Source: Idiomarina seosinensis_A (lineage in GTDB: Bacteria; Pseudomonadota; Gammaproteobacteria; Enterobacterales; Alteromonadaceae). From it: DNA of 64,000 nt. Under the pieces are notes generated by a model. It did not search any database. It worked only from the letters and a program-made list of their open reading frames with translations, and was not told the origin of the DNA. Numbering within the stretch: position 1 is the first letter of the stretch; each line of letters begins with the position of its first letter. The position numbers and the translations under genes are program-made. The DNA lies in NCBI RefSeq assembly GCF_044797955.1, contig NZ_CP085211.1, positions 620,001 through 684,000 on the forward strand. The letters run 5' to 3'. Of this stretch, positions 1-8,275 are shown in pieces.

Positions 1-3000
1 CTATTTACTGCACCTCGTGGACCTACTACGGGGCTGTCGGCAATGCCGCCAGTGATGGCTGGGCGTTTTTGCCAATTTTGCTGGGCCCCATCCTGTTGTT
101 CGTTTTTGGCATTAAGATTCTGGAAAAGCTGGTTTCTGTCAGTAAACAGCAGAACATTACCTCGATTGCCGATTTTATCTCCTCCCGTTACGGTAAAAAG
201 CGGCGCTTGGCCATTATGGTCACCACTATCTCGGCGCTCGCTATTATTCCTTATATTGCGCTGCAGCTAAAAGCGGTTGGCCTGAGCTTTGCGGTGCTGA
301 CCGAAAGCGATTCGATTACTGCGCAGTTTTCTTTAAAAGAGCTGGGCGCTGCGGTGTTGATGGCATTGTTTGCGATGTTGTTTGGTACCCGTCATGTGGA
401 GGTCACCGAATACCGCAGCGGCATGATGCTGGCTATTGCCGTTGAGTCGATGATTAAGCTGGCGGCGCTGGTAGCGGGTGGGCTATTTGCCTGGCAGCTG
501 ATAAGTGGTGATGCCGACTTTCAGATGGTGCAGGCGTTTCAGTCAATCGAAAGGCCCCAGTGGAGACTGGCCGCGTTTGGAGAATTTGAGTTTATTGTGC
601 AGACTTTAATGGCGGCCGGAGCCATTTTGTGTCTGCCGCGCCAGTTTCATGTGGCGGTGGTGGACAACGTTAACGTTAAGCACTTGCGCACCGCCCGCTG
701 GGCTTTCCCGCTTTATCTGGCGATTACCGCCGCGGCTATTGTCCCCATCGCCATTGCCGGCAGTTACTATTTGCCGGGTCTGGCTGATGGCTCGACGTTT
801 TCGCTGCAACTGCCGCTGTTAAACGATCAGCTGTGGCTGTCGCTGGTTATTTTTATCGGAGGCATCTCGGCCGCCACGGCGATGGTGATCATCGCCTCGG
901 TTACATTAAGTACTATGGTAACCAATGATGTGATTATGCCGGTACTGCTGCAACGGGAGTCGCGGCTGCCGTTTAAAGAGCGTCGCCGCGAATACGATCG
1001 CGCCCTGTTAAAGTTCCGGCGCTGGGCCATTGCGGTGACCATGGCGCTGTCCTTTATTTGTTATTATTACTGGGCTTCGCGCACCAACCTGGTCAGTATC
1101 GGTCTGTTGGCGTTTTCGCTGGTGCTGCAGTTGTTGCCCAGCTTAGTCGGCGCCCTCTACTGGCGTAAAGGGCATGCGCGCGGGGTTTACGCGGGGCTGG
1201 CGGCGGGCTCGGTGGGCTGGATCATGGCGGTGCTGATCCCCTTGTATACGGCGACGGCGGTTTCTGATATTGAAGTGATCACTCGCGGCACGGTGATTTC
1301 GCTGTGCATGAATGTGATTGCTTATATTGCCTTTTCGCTGTTGGCGCAGCCACGGCTGGTGGATCGGATACAGGCCACTGCCTTTGTTAATCCGCGCGCC
1401 GAGCTGCCTGACAACAACCTGCATAAAAACCACCGCGCTACCAACGCCGATATGATGCTGCTGCTGAAAACCTTTTTGGGCGCTGAGCGGGCGCAGCAGC
1501 TGATGTCCTATTACCAGTCGCCGCAGCAGGATAATTCGCTGCGGGCAGAACAAGTGGCTGATCGCTCGTTAATTCAGTATGTCGAGAGGGCGATTGCCGG
1601 GGTACTCGGTTCGGCCACGGCGCGCTCGCTAATTCAGGCGGCACTGCGTGATAAGCAGCTGAATCTTGAAGAAGTGGTGCATTTTTTTGATGACACGACG
1701 CAGGCGCTGCAAACGCAACAGTCAATTTTGTTCAGTTCGCTGGAAAACCTCGCCCAGGGGATCAGTGTGGTGGATCCTGAATTAAAACTGGTGGCCTGGA
1801 ATAAGCGCTATCTGGATTTATTTGAATACCCCGAGGGCATGGTAAAACCGGGGCAGCCGATTGCGACCTTGATCCGCTACAACGCCGAGCGGGGCGAATG
1901 CGGGCCTGGAGAAATCGAAGCGTTGGTCGAAAAACGGCTGCGGCACATGCAGATGGGTTCGCCGCATCGCTTTATCCGGCGCCGTGCCGACGGCCGGGTT
2001 TTGGAGATGGTCGGCAACCCGCTGCCCAGTGGCGGTTTTGTCACCAGTTTTACCGACATTACCGAGCATGTGGAAACACAGCAGGCGCTGGAAGATGCCA
2101 ATATTGATCTGGAGCAGCGGGTCGACACCCGGACCCAGGAAATTCGTGAAATCAACCAGGAGCTGACTGCTGAGATTGATCGCCGCCGTGAGGTCGAAGT
2201 GCAGTTACAAAAGGCAAAAGCTGAAGCTGAAGCGGCCAATGCCTCGAAGACGCGCTTTCTGGCACTGGCCAGCCACGATATTTTACAGCCGCTGAATGCG
2301 GCGCGGTTGTATTTATCAGCGATTGACGAGCACCATCTGTCTGAGCGTAACCTCGGCCTGGTGGGTAAACTGGATACGGCTTTAGGCTCGACAGAGCACT
2401 TGCTGTCGACCTTGTTGTCGATTGCGAAGATGGACCAGGGGGCGCTAAAACCGCAGCTCCGGCATATCCAGCTGAGTGAGGTTCTGGGACCTTTGGTGGA
2501 GGAGTACACGGTCCTGGCAGAGCAGCGGCCGCTGGCTTTTAAGGCTTTTTGCCGCGACCGCGCAGTTTATACGGATCCCACGTACTTACGCCGTATTGTG
2601 CAGAACTTTTTGTCCAACGCGATTAAATACACACCCAGCGGTAAGGTGCTGCTGGGCGTCCGTAAGCGCGGTGAGTATTTGCAAATTGCGGTGTGGGACA
2701 CAGGTCCGGGTATTGCTGCCCAGCAACAGGATAAAGTGTTTGACGCCTTTTATCGCATCCAGAATCAGAATGTTGAGGGCGTCGGGCTGGGCCTGAGTGT
2801 GGCGCAGAGAATGTCAGAGCAGCTGGGGTGTGAGCTGCAGATTGCCTCGGTGGAGGGCAGAGGCTCGTGTTTTTCGGTGACCGTGCCGGTGGGCAGTGCA
2901 GGGCAGGTGGTCAGCAAGCCTGAAATCAAAGTCGAAGATACGCCAACGGCTGAGTTGCAGCTGCTGGTGGTCGACGATGACCGCGAGAATCTGAATGCCG

Positions 3001-3317
3001 TCAGTGCGTTGCTGGAAAAATGGGGCTGCCGGGCAATTACCTGTCAAAGTTATCAGCAGGCCGTTGACTATGCCCGCCATAACCCGCCGGTTAACGGGCT
3101 GCTGCTTGATTATCAGTTGGGCGACAGTGATGGTTTGTCACTGGCTCATGAGCTACGCCATCTCTGGCAACAGGAAAAGCTGCCCGGTGCGTTAGTCACG
3201 GCGATGCGGGATGACACGGTAAAAACTGCCGCCCGTCAGGCTAAACTGCATTTTTTGCCAAAGCCGGTTAAGCCCGCCGCTTTAAAAGCCCTGTTGAAGT
3301 ATATTTCTTCCCGCTGA
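1..3317 (+). CDS. Sodium:solute symporter / hybrid histidine kinase (CbrA/CrbS/MxtR type), 5' end missing
   Basis: The reading frame is open from base 3, so the gene starts outside the window; 1104 residues are visible. The visible N-terminus carries a CTSWTYYGAVG-like sequence typical of symporter-kinase fusions. Several membrane segments of a sodium:solute symporter domain (to about residue 460) follow, then a PAS-like region (about 610-710), a coiled coil, a HisKA domain with the phospho-acceptor His at bases 2274-2276 (SHDILQPLNAARL), an HATPase domain with N, G1 (DTGPGI) and G2 (GVGLGLS) boxes, and a C-terminal receiver with acceptor Asp at 3108-3110 and a conserved FLPKPVKP lysine. Known relatives sense acetate, histidine or other carbon sources and control acs-type genes through a LuxR-type regulator. 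The downstream symporter genes fit a carbon-uptake role. The exact ligand is unknown and no partner regulator is visible. Confidence 0.9.
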   Translation, partial: IYCTSWTYYGAVGNAASDGWAFLPILLGPILLFVFGIKILEKLVSVSKQQNITSIADFISSRYGKKRRLAIMVTTISALAIIPYIALQLKAVGLSFAVLTESDSITAQFSLKELGAAVLMALFAMLFGTRHVEVTEYRSGMMLAIAVESMIKLAALVAGGLFAWQLISGDADFQMVQAFQSIERPQWRLAAFGEFEFIVQTLMAAGAILCLPRQFHVAVVDNVNVKHLRTARWAFPLYLAITAAAIVPIAIAGSYYLPGLADGSTFSLQLPLLNDQLWLSLVIFIGGISAATAMVIIASVTLSTMVTNDVIMPVLLQRESRLPFKERRREYDRALLKFRRWAIAVTMALSFICYYYWASRTNLVSIGLLAFSLVLQLLPSLVGALYWRKGHARGVYAGLAAGSVGWIMAVLIPLYTATAVSDIEVITRGTVISLCMNVIAYIAFSLLAQPRLVDRIQATAFVNPRAELPDNNLHKNHRATNADMMLLLKTFLGAERAQQLMSYYQSPQQDNSLRAEQVADRSLIQYVERAIAGVLGSATARSLIQAALRDKQLNLEEVVHFFDDTTQALQTQQSILFSSLENLAQGISVVDPELKLVAWNKRYLDLFEYPEGMVKPGQPIATLIRYNAERGECGPGEIEALVEKRLRHMQMGSPHRFIRRRADGRVLEMVGNPLPSGGFVTSFTDITEHVETQQALEDANIDLEQRVDTRTQEIREINQELTAEIDRRREVEVQLQKAKAEAEAANASKTRFLALASHDILQPLNAARLYLSAIDEHHLSERNLGLVGKLDTALGSTEHLLSTLLSIAKMDQGALKPQLRHIQLSEVLGPLVEEYTVLAEQRPLAFKAFCRDRAVYTDPTYLRRIVQNFLSNAIKYTPSGKVLLGVRKRGEYLQIAVWDTGPGIAAQQQDKVFDAFYRIQNQNVEGVGLGLSVAQRMSEQLGCELQIASVEGRGSCFSVTVPVGSAGQVVSKPEIKVEDTPTAELQLLVVDDDRENLNAVSALLEKWGCRAITCQSYQQAVDYARHNPPVNGLLLDYQLGDSDGLSLAHELRHLWQQEKLPGALVTAMRDDTVKTAARQAKLHFLPKPVKPAALKALLKYISSR

Positions 3318-3321
3318 TTGT

Positions 3322-3409
3322 GTAGCTTGGTCCTGACTGTAGCTTGCGTCAGGACGCAAGATGATGGCTTGCGTCAGGACGCAAGCTACGACCAAAAGCT
3401 ACGACCAAA
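3322..3409. repeat. Inverted pair of GTAG-headed REP elements (BIME-like)
   Basis: GTAG at 3339-3342 is followed by the palindrome CTTGCGTCAGGACGCAAG (3343-3360). The same palindrome recurs at 3368-3385 followed by CTAC (3386-3389), so the two units face each other. An outer pair, GTAGCTTGGTC (3322-3332) and its mirrored GACCAAAAGCTAC, encloses them. A GTAG head next to a palindrome is the described signature of REP elements mobilised by RAYT transposases; no RAYT gene is in this window. Confidence 0.75.
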
Positions 3410-3503
3410 GTCCAATTCCCTCGGTTAACATCTGCGCTTACATTTGTTAGCGAACATAAAACAGCGTTCATAATAATAATGTTTACAACAGGAGGGGACG
3501 TTT

Positions 3504-3770
3504 ATGGCATTTAAAAACGAAAGCGATGCCAAAGCGTATTGGAAAGAAAACCTGGCCTTGATGCTCAAGTTACTGGTCGTCTGGTTTGTGGTTTCTTATG
3601 GCTTTGGGATTCTGTTAGTGGACGTGCTGAACCAAATCACTTTCTTTGGCTTTAAGCTGGGATTCTGGTTTGCACAGCAAGGCTCCATTATTACGTTCAT
3701 TGTGCTCATATTTTTATATGTACGGGGCATGGCCAAGCTCGATAATAAATACGAAGTTGAAGAGGAATAG
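3504..3770 (+). CDS. DUF4212 small subunit of a sodium:solute symporter
   Basis: This 88-residue protein has two hydrophobic segments (about residues 15-45 and 50-75) separated by a short aromatic loop, ending in an acidic tail. A strong ribosome site (AGGAGGGG) lies about 8 bases before the ATG. Length, topology and the position 6 bases upstream of a large symporter match the small-subunit family (DUF4212) that always precedes the VC_2705-type sodium:solute symporters. It probably assists assembly or gating of the large subunit in the inner membrane. The two genes form one operon. The transported substrate cannot be read from the sequence. Confidence 0.9.
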   Translation: MAFKNESDAKAYWKENLALMLKLLVVWFVVSYGFGILLVDVLNQITFFGFKLGFWFAQQGSIITFIVLIFLYVRGMAKLDNKYEVEEE

Positions 3771-3776
3771 TGCGCT

Positions 3777-5498
3777 ATGGACATTCAAACGCTCACATTT
3801 ATCATTGTCGGCCTGACCTTTGCGCTGTACATCGGTATTGCAATTTGGTCACGGGCCGGATCAACCAATGACTTTTACGTCGCCAGCGGCGGGGTTAACC
3901 CCATTGCCAATGGTATGGCAACTGCCGCTGACTGGATGTCAGCTGCGTCCTTTATCTCGATGGCCGGTATTGTGGCTTTCGCCGGGTATGATGGTTCTGT
4001 CTATCTGATGGGCTGGACCGGCGGTTACGTGCTGTTGGCTATGTGTCTGGCACCTTACCTGCGTAAATTTGGTAAGTTTACCGTTCCGGACTTTATCGGC
4101 GATCGTTACTACTCACAGACGGCGCGGACGATTGCGGTTATCTGTGCCATTTTAATCTGCTTTACCTACATTGCCGGCCAGATGCGTGGTGTTGGTGTGG
4201 TGTTCTCACGCTTCTTAGAAGTGGACATTGCGACCGGCGTTATCATCGGTGCCATCATTGTATTCTTCTACACCGTGTTAGGTGGCATGAAAGGCATTAC
4301 CTATACCCAGGTTGCACAATATGTGGTGCTGATGTTTGCCTACATTGTGCCGGCGGTATTTTTGTCGTTGCTGATGACAGGTCATATCCTGCCACAAACC
4401 GGCTTTGGCGGTACCATCGCCGAAGGGGTGCCGGGCTCAGGGCAGTTCCTGCTCGAACGACTGGACGGTTTATCGACGGAACTGGGTTTTGCTGAATACA
4501 CCGAAGGTGTGCGCAGTAAAGTTGACGTGTTCTTTATTACGGCTGCTCTGATGGTCGGTACGGCTGGCCTGCCACACGTTATTGTGCGCTTTTTCACAGT
4601 ACCTAAAGTACACGATGCACGTCGCTCTGCGTTCTGGGCATTAACCTTTATCTCTGTGGTTTACCTGACTGCACCAACTATTGCGGCGTTCGCGAAAGTG
4701 AATCTGTTTAACACCATTAACGGACCGGATCTGCAAGGCGTTGAATACACCAATGCGCCAAGCTGGGTTAAGAACTGGGAAAAAACCGGGCTGATCACCT
4801 GGGAAGACAAAAATGGCGACGGCCGTATGTTCTACTCTGGTGATGATCGCAATGAAATGACCATTGACCGTGACATCATGGTTCTGGCAAACCCCGAAAT
4901 CGGTGATTTACCGGCCTGGGTTGTGGCATTGGTTGCTGCCGGTGGTGTTGCTGCGGCGTTATCGACTTCAGCTGGCTTATTGCTGGTGATATCGACCTCG
5001 GTGTCTCATGATTTGCTGAAGCGAAATCTGGCACCGAATATAACCGATAAGCAGGAGTTGTTTTACGCCCGACTGGCCGCTGCCGTGGCGATATTTATCT
5101 CAATATACTTTGGTATCTATCCGCCCGGCTTCGTGGCGCAGGTGGTCGCCTTTGCCTTCGGCTTAGCCGCAGCAAGCTTCTTCCCTGCGATCATTCTGGG
5201 TATCTTCCACAAACGCATGAACCGTCAGGGTGCTATCGCCGGTATGGTCGTGGGTATTGTGTTTACTCTAAGCTACATTGTGTTCTTTAAGTTCATCTCA
5301 CCGGAATTGAACACAGCGGAACACTGGTGGCTGGGCGTATCACCGGAAGGTATCGGAACCTTAGGTATGATCTTCAACTTTATCGTCGCTGTGGCAGTGC
5401 ACAAAGCCACCGGGGATGCACCTGAAGACATTCAGGAAATGGTTGAGTCTATCCGTTACCCCAAAGGCGCCGGCGCCGCCACCGCCACCGACCATTAA
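3777..5498 (+). CDS. Sodium:solute symporter, VC_2705-type (ActP-like)
   Basis: A 573-residue inner-membrane protein with about 13 predicted transmembrane segments. The N-terminal TM region and the motif ATAADWMSAASFISMAG (about residues 43-59) are typical of the SSS family branch that contains acetate permease ActP. A polar insertion of about 60 residues (about 325-385, rich in D, N and W) sits between membrane segments, a feature of the VC_2705 group. It is coupled to the DUF4212 subunit directly upstream and followed by a GTAG REP and a terminator. The carboxylate substrate (acetate or similar) is inferred from family and from the neighbouring kinase and DUF294 genes; it is not shown. Confidence 0.88.
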   Translation: MDIQTLTFIIVGLTFALYIGIAIWSRAGSTNDFYVASGGVNPIANGMATAADWMSAASFISMAGIVAFAGYDGSVYLMGWTGGYVLLAMCLAPYLRKFGKFTVPDFIGDRYYSQTARTIAVICAILICFTYIAGQMRGVGVVFSRFLEVDIATGVIIGAIIVFFYTVLGGMKGITYTQVAQYVVLMFAYIVPAVFLSLLMTGHILPQTGFGGTIAEGVPGSGQFLLERLDGLSTELGFAEYTEGVRSKVDVFFITAALMVGTAGLPHVIVRFFTVPKVHDARRSAFWALTFISVVYLTAPTIAAFAKVNLFNTINGPDLQGVEYTNAPSWVKNWEKTGLITWEDKNGDGRMFYSGDDRNEMTIDRDIMVLANPEIGDLPAWVVALVAAGGVAAALSTSAGLLLVISTSVSHDLLKRNLAPNITDKQELFYARLAAAVAIFISIYFGIYPPGFVAQVVAFAFGLAAASFFPAIILGIFHKRMNRQGAIAGMVVGIVFTLSYIVFFKFISPELNTAEHWWLGVSPEGIGTLGMIFNFIVAVAVHKATGDAPEDIQEMVESIRYPKGAGAATATDH

Positions 5499-5510
5499 TC
5501 GGCCGACGCA

Positions 5511-5532
5511 GTAGCTTGCGTCCTGACGCAAG
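5511..5532 (+). repeat. GTAG-headed REP element
   Basis: GTAG (5511-5514) is joined to an 18-base palindrome CTTGCGTCCTGACGCAAG. It is the same family as the pair at 3339-3389, here directly after the symporter stop codon. Confidence 0.7.
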
Positions 5533-5554
5533 ATCGCAGCCAACGCAAGAAACC

Positions 5555-5580
5555 AAAACCCGGCCAAGGCCGGGTTTTTT
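5555..5580 (+). terminator. Rho-independent terminator after the symporter operon
   Basis: AACCCGGCC-AA-GGCCGGGTT stem-loop followed by a run of T. It closes the DUF4212/symporter transcription unit. Confidence 0.85.
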
Positions 5581-5598
5581 ATTCCCGCATGACAGCAC

Positions 5599-5621
5599 CT
5601 TGCGCCAGGGGCGCAAGCTAC
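5599..5621 (-). repeat. GTAG-headed REP element, inverted
   Basis: Palindrome CTTGCGCC-AG-GGGCGCAAG followed by CTAC (GTAG on the minus strand). The stem differs from the unit at 5511 (GCGTC versus GCGCC) but compensating changes keep it paired. Together with 5511-5532 it frames the terminator. Confidence 0.65.
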
Positions 5622-5648
5622 TTATGCTGGTTAAAAAGGAGACAGCTT

Positions 5649-7487
5649 ATGGAACCGGATCAGTTTTTGGTGGACTGTCCACCGTTTGACGGGCTTAGCC
5701 AGTCGCAACGGCAGTGGGCGGTATCGCAGTTGCAGTCGGTTTATATGAACGAGGCGAACTGTAACGACATTCTACAGCAGATGCGGCCGGCACTTTTTAT
5801 TGTCCGATCCGGAGCTTTTGATTTACGCGGCGCGGACGGCTGGCTGATTGAGCGGCTGGAAAGCGGCGATTTGTTTGGCTATCCCTCGCTATTAACCGGG
5901 CGTGAAATTGTTAACCGCTTAAAAACCATCGAAGACGGCATTGTTTATGTATTGCCTGGCTCGGCCTTTGACCGCTTACGTAACGTCAGTAAAAACTTTG
6001 AACACTACTTTATCCGCGCCCATGGTGAGCGGCTGTTAACGGAGCAGCGCAGTGACAGCGGCGGTGGTGAGAGCAGCGACTGGACCGAACAGAGCGTCGG
6101 CAGCGTTATTACGAAATCGCCGGTGAGCCTAAGCAGCACCACCGGCATACAACAAGCTGCCGAACTGATGTCAGAACATGGTATTTCCTCGGTGCTGGTG
6201 GTCGATGAGGGGCAACTGGTTGGTATTCTGACCGATCGCGACTTACGTAACCGGGTGATTGCCCAGGGCCTTTCCTATGATGTCAATGTGGCCGCCGTAA
6301 TGACTCAGCTACCGGAGTCCGTACAGGAAAACCGCTCGTTGCTGGATGCGCTAACCACTATGACGGCCACTAACGTTCACCATCTGCCGGTGGTTAATAG
6401 CCGCAATCAGCCGGTGGGCATGGTGACAGCCACCGACCTTATTCGTCAGCAGCGCAGCGAACCGGTTTACCTTATCAGCGCGATCCGCAAGGCCACCAGT
6501 CGCGAGCAGTTGGTTACCGAAGCGCAGAAAATACCCGACTACCTACAAACGTTTGCTAACCGGGTTAAACGCACGGCCGTTGTCGGTCAGCTGATGGCCT
6601 CGCTGACCGACGGTATGACCCGGCAGCTGATCCAGCTTTATGAGAAGGATTGCGGTGTTGCACCGGCGCAGTATGCCTGGCTGGCCTTTGGTTCACAGGG
6701 GCGCGAGGACCAGACCTTAAGCTCGGATCAGGATAACGGTCTGTTACTCAGTAATGGCCTTAGCGACAAGCAAAAGGACTGGTTTAAGGGACTCGGCGAG
6801 TACGTGTGTGAGGGGTTGCATGAGTGCGGTGTACCCCTGTGCCCGGGCAATATCATGGCGTCTAATCCGGAATGTCGCGGTACCACCGATGAATGGCTGC
6901 AGCGCTTTAAGGGCTGGACGCAGAGTCCTACCCCCAAAGCTTTAATGTACTGCCAGATATTTTTTGACAGCAGGGCAGTAGTCGGTAACGGGCCTTTTTA
7001 TCAGAGTTATCGCGAGCAGGTTGCTGAGCTGGCGCAAAATGATATGTTTCTGGGCAATCTGGCGATGCTGGTTAACAAGATTTCGGTTCCCCTTGGCCTG
7101 TTTAATCGTTTTCGCACGGAAGACAGCGATGATGGCGATACCATCGACATCAAACGCTACGGTATTGCGTTGATTAACGACATTAGCCGCATTTACGCAC
7201 TGCAGGCAGGGCTAACGGTGCCCGGCACGCCGGACCGTTTAAAAGCGCTGGAATCCAGTCAGTTACTCAGCCGCCGTGATAATCAGTCACTATTGGAAGC
7301 CTGGCAATTTTTGACTCAACTGCGGCTGAATCATCAACTGGCAGTATGGAACACCGACAAGCCAAAAAATGCCCTGCAGCCGGACGAGTTAAGTACCTTA
7401 TCGCGGCGGCAGCTTAAATCGGCATTTAAAATTATTAAGCAGGCGCAACAGGGTGTTGGTTTGAAATTCAGCCGACAGGGCTACTGA
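5649..7487 (+). CDS. cNMP-binding / CBS pair / DUF294 nucleotidyltransferase signalling protein
   Basis: The protein has 612 residues from the ATG at 5649, which has the ribosome site AAAAAGGAGA. An in-frame ATG at 5589 lies before the REP and is unlikely. Order of domains: a cNMP-binding-like fold (about 10-130), two CBS motifs (about 150-275, both with a VGILTDRDL/VGMVTATDL-type end), a GlnD-like nucleotidyltransferase core (FGSQGREDQTLSSDQDN near residue 348) and a DUF294 C-terminal helical domain. The nucleotidyltransferase GS and DxD residues are intact. Proteins of this build commonly sit beside acetate/solute symporters and DnaQ-like exonucleases in Vibrio and Shewanella. The adenylyl or uridylyl target is unknown. 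Confidence 0.88.
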   Translation: MEPDQFLVDCPPFDGLSQSQRQWAVSQLQSVYMNEANCNDILQQMRPALFIVRSGAFDLRGADGWLIERLESGDLFGYPSLLTGREIVNRLKTIEDGIVYVLPGSAFDRLRNVSKNFEHYFIRAHGERLLTEQRSDSGGGESSDWTEQSVGSVITKSPVSLSSTTGIQQAAELMSEHGISSVLVVDEGQLVGILTDRDLRNRVIAQGLSYDVNVAAVMTQLPESVQENRSLLDALTTMTATNVHHLPVVNSRNQPVGMVTATDLIRQQRSEPVYLISAIRKATSREQLVTEAQKIPDYLQTFANRVKRTAVVGQLMASLTDGMTRQLIQLYEKDCGVAPAQYAWLAFGSQGREDQTLSSDQDNGLLLSNGLSDKQKDWFKGLGEYVCEGLHECGVPLCPGNIMASNPECRGTTDEWLQRFKGWTQSPTPKALMYCQIFFDSRAVVGNGPFYQSYREQVAELAQNDMFLGNLAMLVNKISVPLGLFNRFRTEDSDDGDTIDIKRYGIALINDISRIYALQAGLTVPGTPDRLKALESSQLLSRRDNQSLLEAWQFLTQLRLNHQLAVWNTDKPKNALQPDELSTLSRRQLKSAFKIIKQAQQGVGLKFSRQGY

Positions 7488-7499
7488 ACAGGGGGCATT

Positions 7500-8156
7500 A
7501 TGGCGACATGGTTAGCACAGCTGGCGGAATGGTATCAGCGCCGCCTGCAGCTGCAAAAGCGCTGGACCGAACAGCGCTATGTTGCGCTGGATATCGAAAC
7601 CACCGGGCTGGATCCGAATAAGCACCAGGTGCTGTCGATTGCCTGGATGTCGATTACCCCCCCGGTTATGCACACCGGTAGCGCTCAATATCATGTGTTC
7701 TCTCATGGTCAGGATTTGGATCTGGGGCAAAGCCCGACCATTCATGGCTTAACCGAACACGATTTTATTCACAGTTCAGAGCCGCGCCAGACCTTTGCCA
7801 TGCTGTCACGGGCGTTAACCGATGCGGTGCTGGTTTGCCACCATAAAGGCATGGACTGGCGCTTTTTAAAGCACATCGAAAAACAGTATTGTGTAAAATT
7901 TAAGCCGTTGGGGATTTTTGACACCTTAGCCTTTGAAAAGAATACAAATTTTACTGATTCACAAAATCCGCCGGCAAAGGGTCAATTGACACTAAGTGCT
8001 TGTCGTAAAAGGTATAATTTACCAGAATACCATTCTCATCATGCTTTTACCGACACCCTTGCATGTGCGGAACTGTTTTTAGCGCAGGCCTTTAAAAATA
8101 AAGATCAGGATATAAAAACATTACAATTGTTGAAAAAATGTGGTTTTGTGATCTAA
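7500..8156 (+). CDS. DnaQ-like 3'-5' exonuclease
   Basis: A 218-residue DEDD-fold nuclease. ExoI is LDIETTGL (residues 29-36; catalytic D and E), ExoII is the H-K-G-M-D-W-R-F-L-K stretch (about 117-126; D), and ExoIII is HHAFTDTLACAEL (H and D five residues apart, DEDDh type). It starts 12 bases after the DUF294 gene and is probably cotranscribed. It is shorter than a full PolC-type enzyme and lacks other domains, so it is an RNase T/epsilon-like stand-alone exonuclease. The conserved pairing with the symporter-DUF294 genes is known but unexplained. Confidence 0.87.
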   Translation: MATWLAQLAEWYQRRLQLQKRWTEQRYVALDIETTGLDPNKHQVLSIAWMSITPPVMHTGSAQYHVFSHGQDLDLGQSPTIHGLTEHDFIHSSEPRQTFAMLSRALTDAVLVCHHKGMDWRFLKHIEKQYCVKFKPLGIFDTLAFEKNTNFTDSQNPPAKGQLTLSACRKRYNLPEYHSHHAFTDTLACAELFLAQAFKNKDQDIKTLQLLKKCGFVI

Positions 8157-8275
8157 ATTAAAGTTTTTTGAACAATAAGTTTACATCCCTGAGCTGGATT
8201 GTTATTTTCGTTGGCCGTTATGGACCGACAACACGGTTCAGACGCAAAAAAATAATATTCAGGGAGCTTTATTTT

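Noticed and set aside
5589..5648. Longer N-terminus for the DUF294 protein
   Set aside because: It would translate a REP element and lacks a ribosome site; AAAAAGGAGA precedes the ATG at 5649.
8168..8275. Longer N-terminus for the first TonB receptor
   Set aside because: It would place 36 residues before a clear signal peptide; AGGGAG precedes the ATG at 8276.
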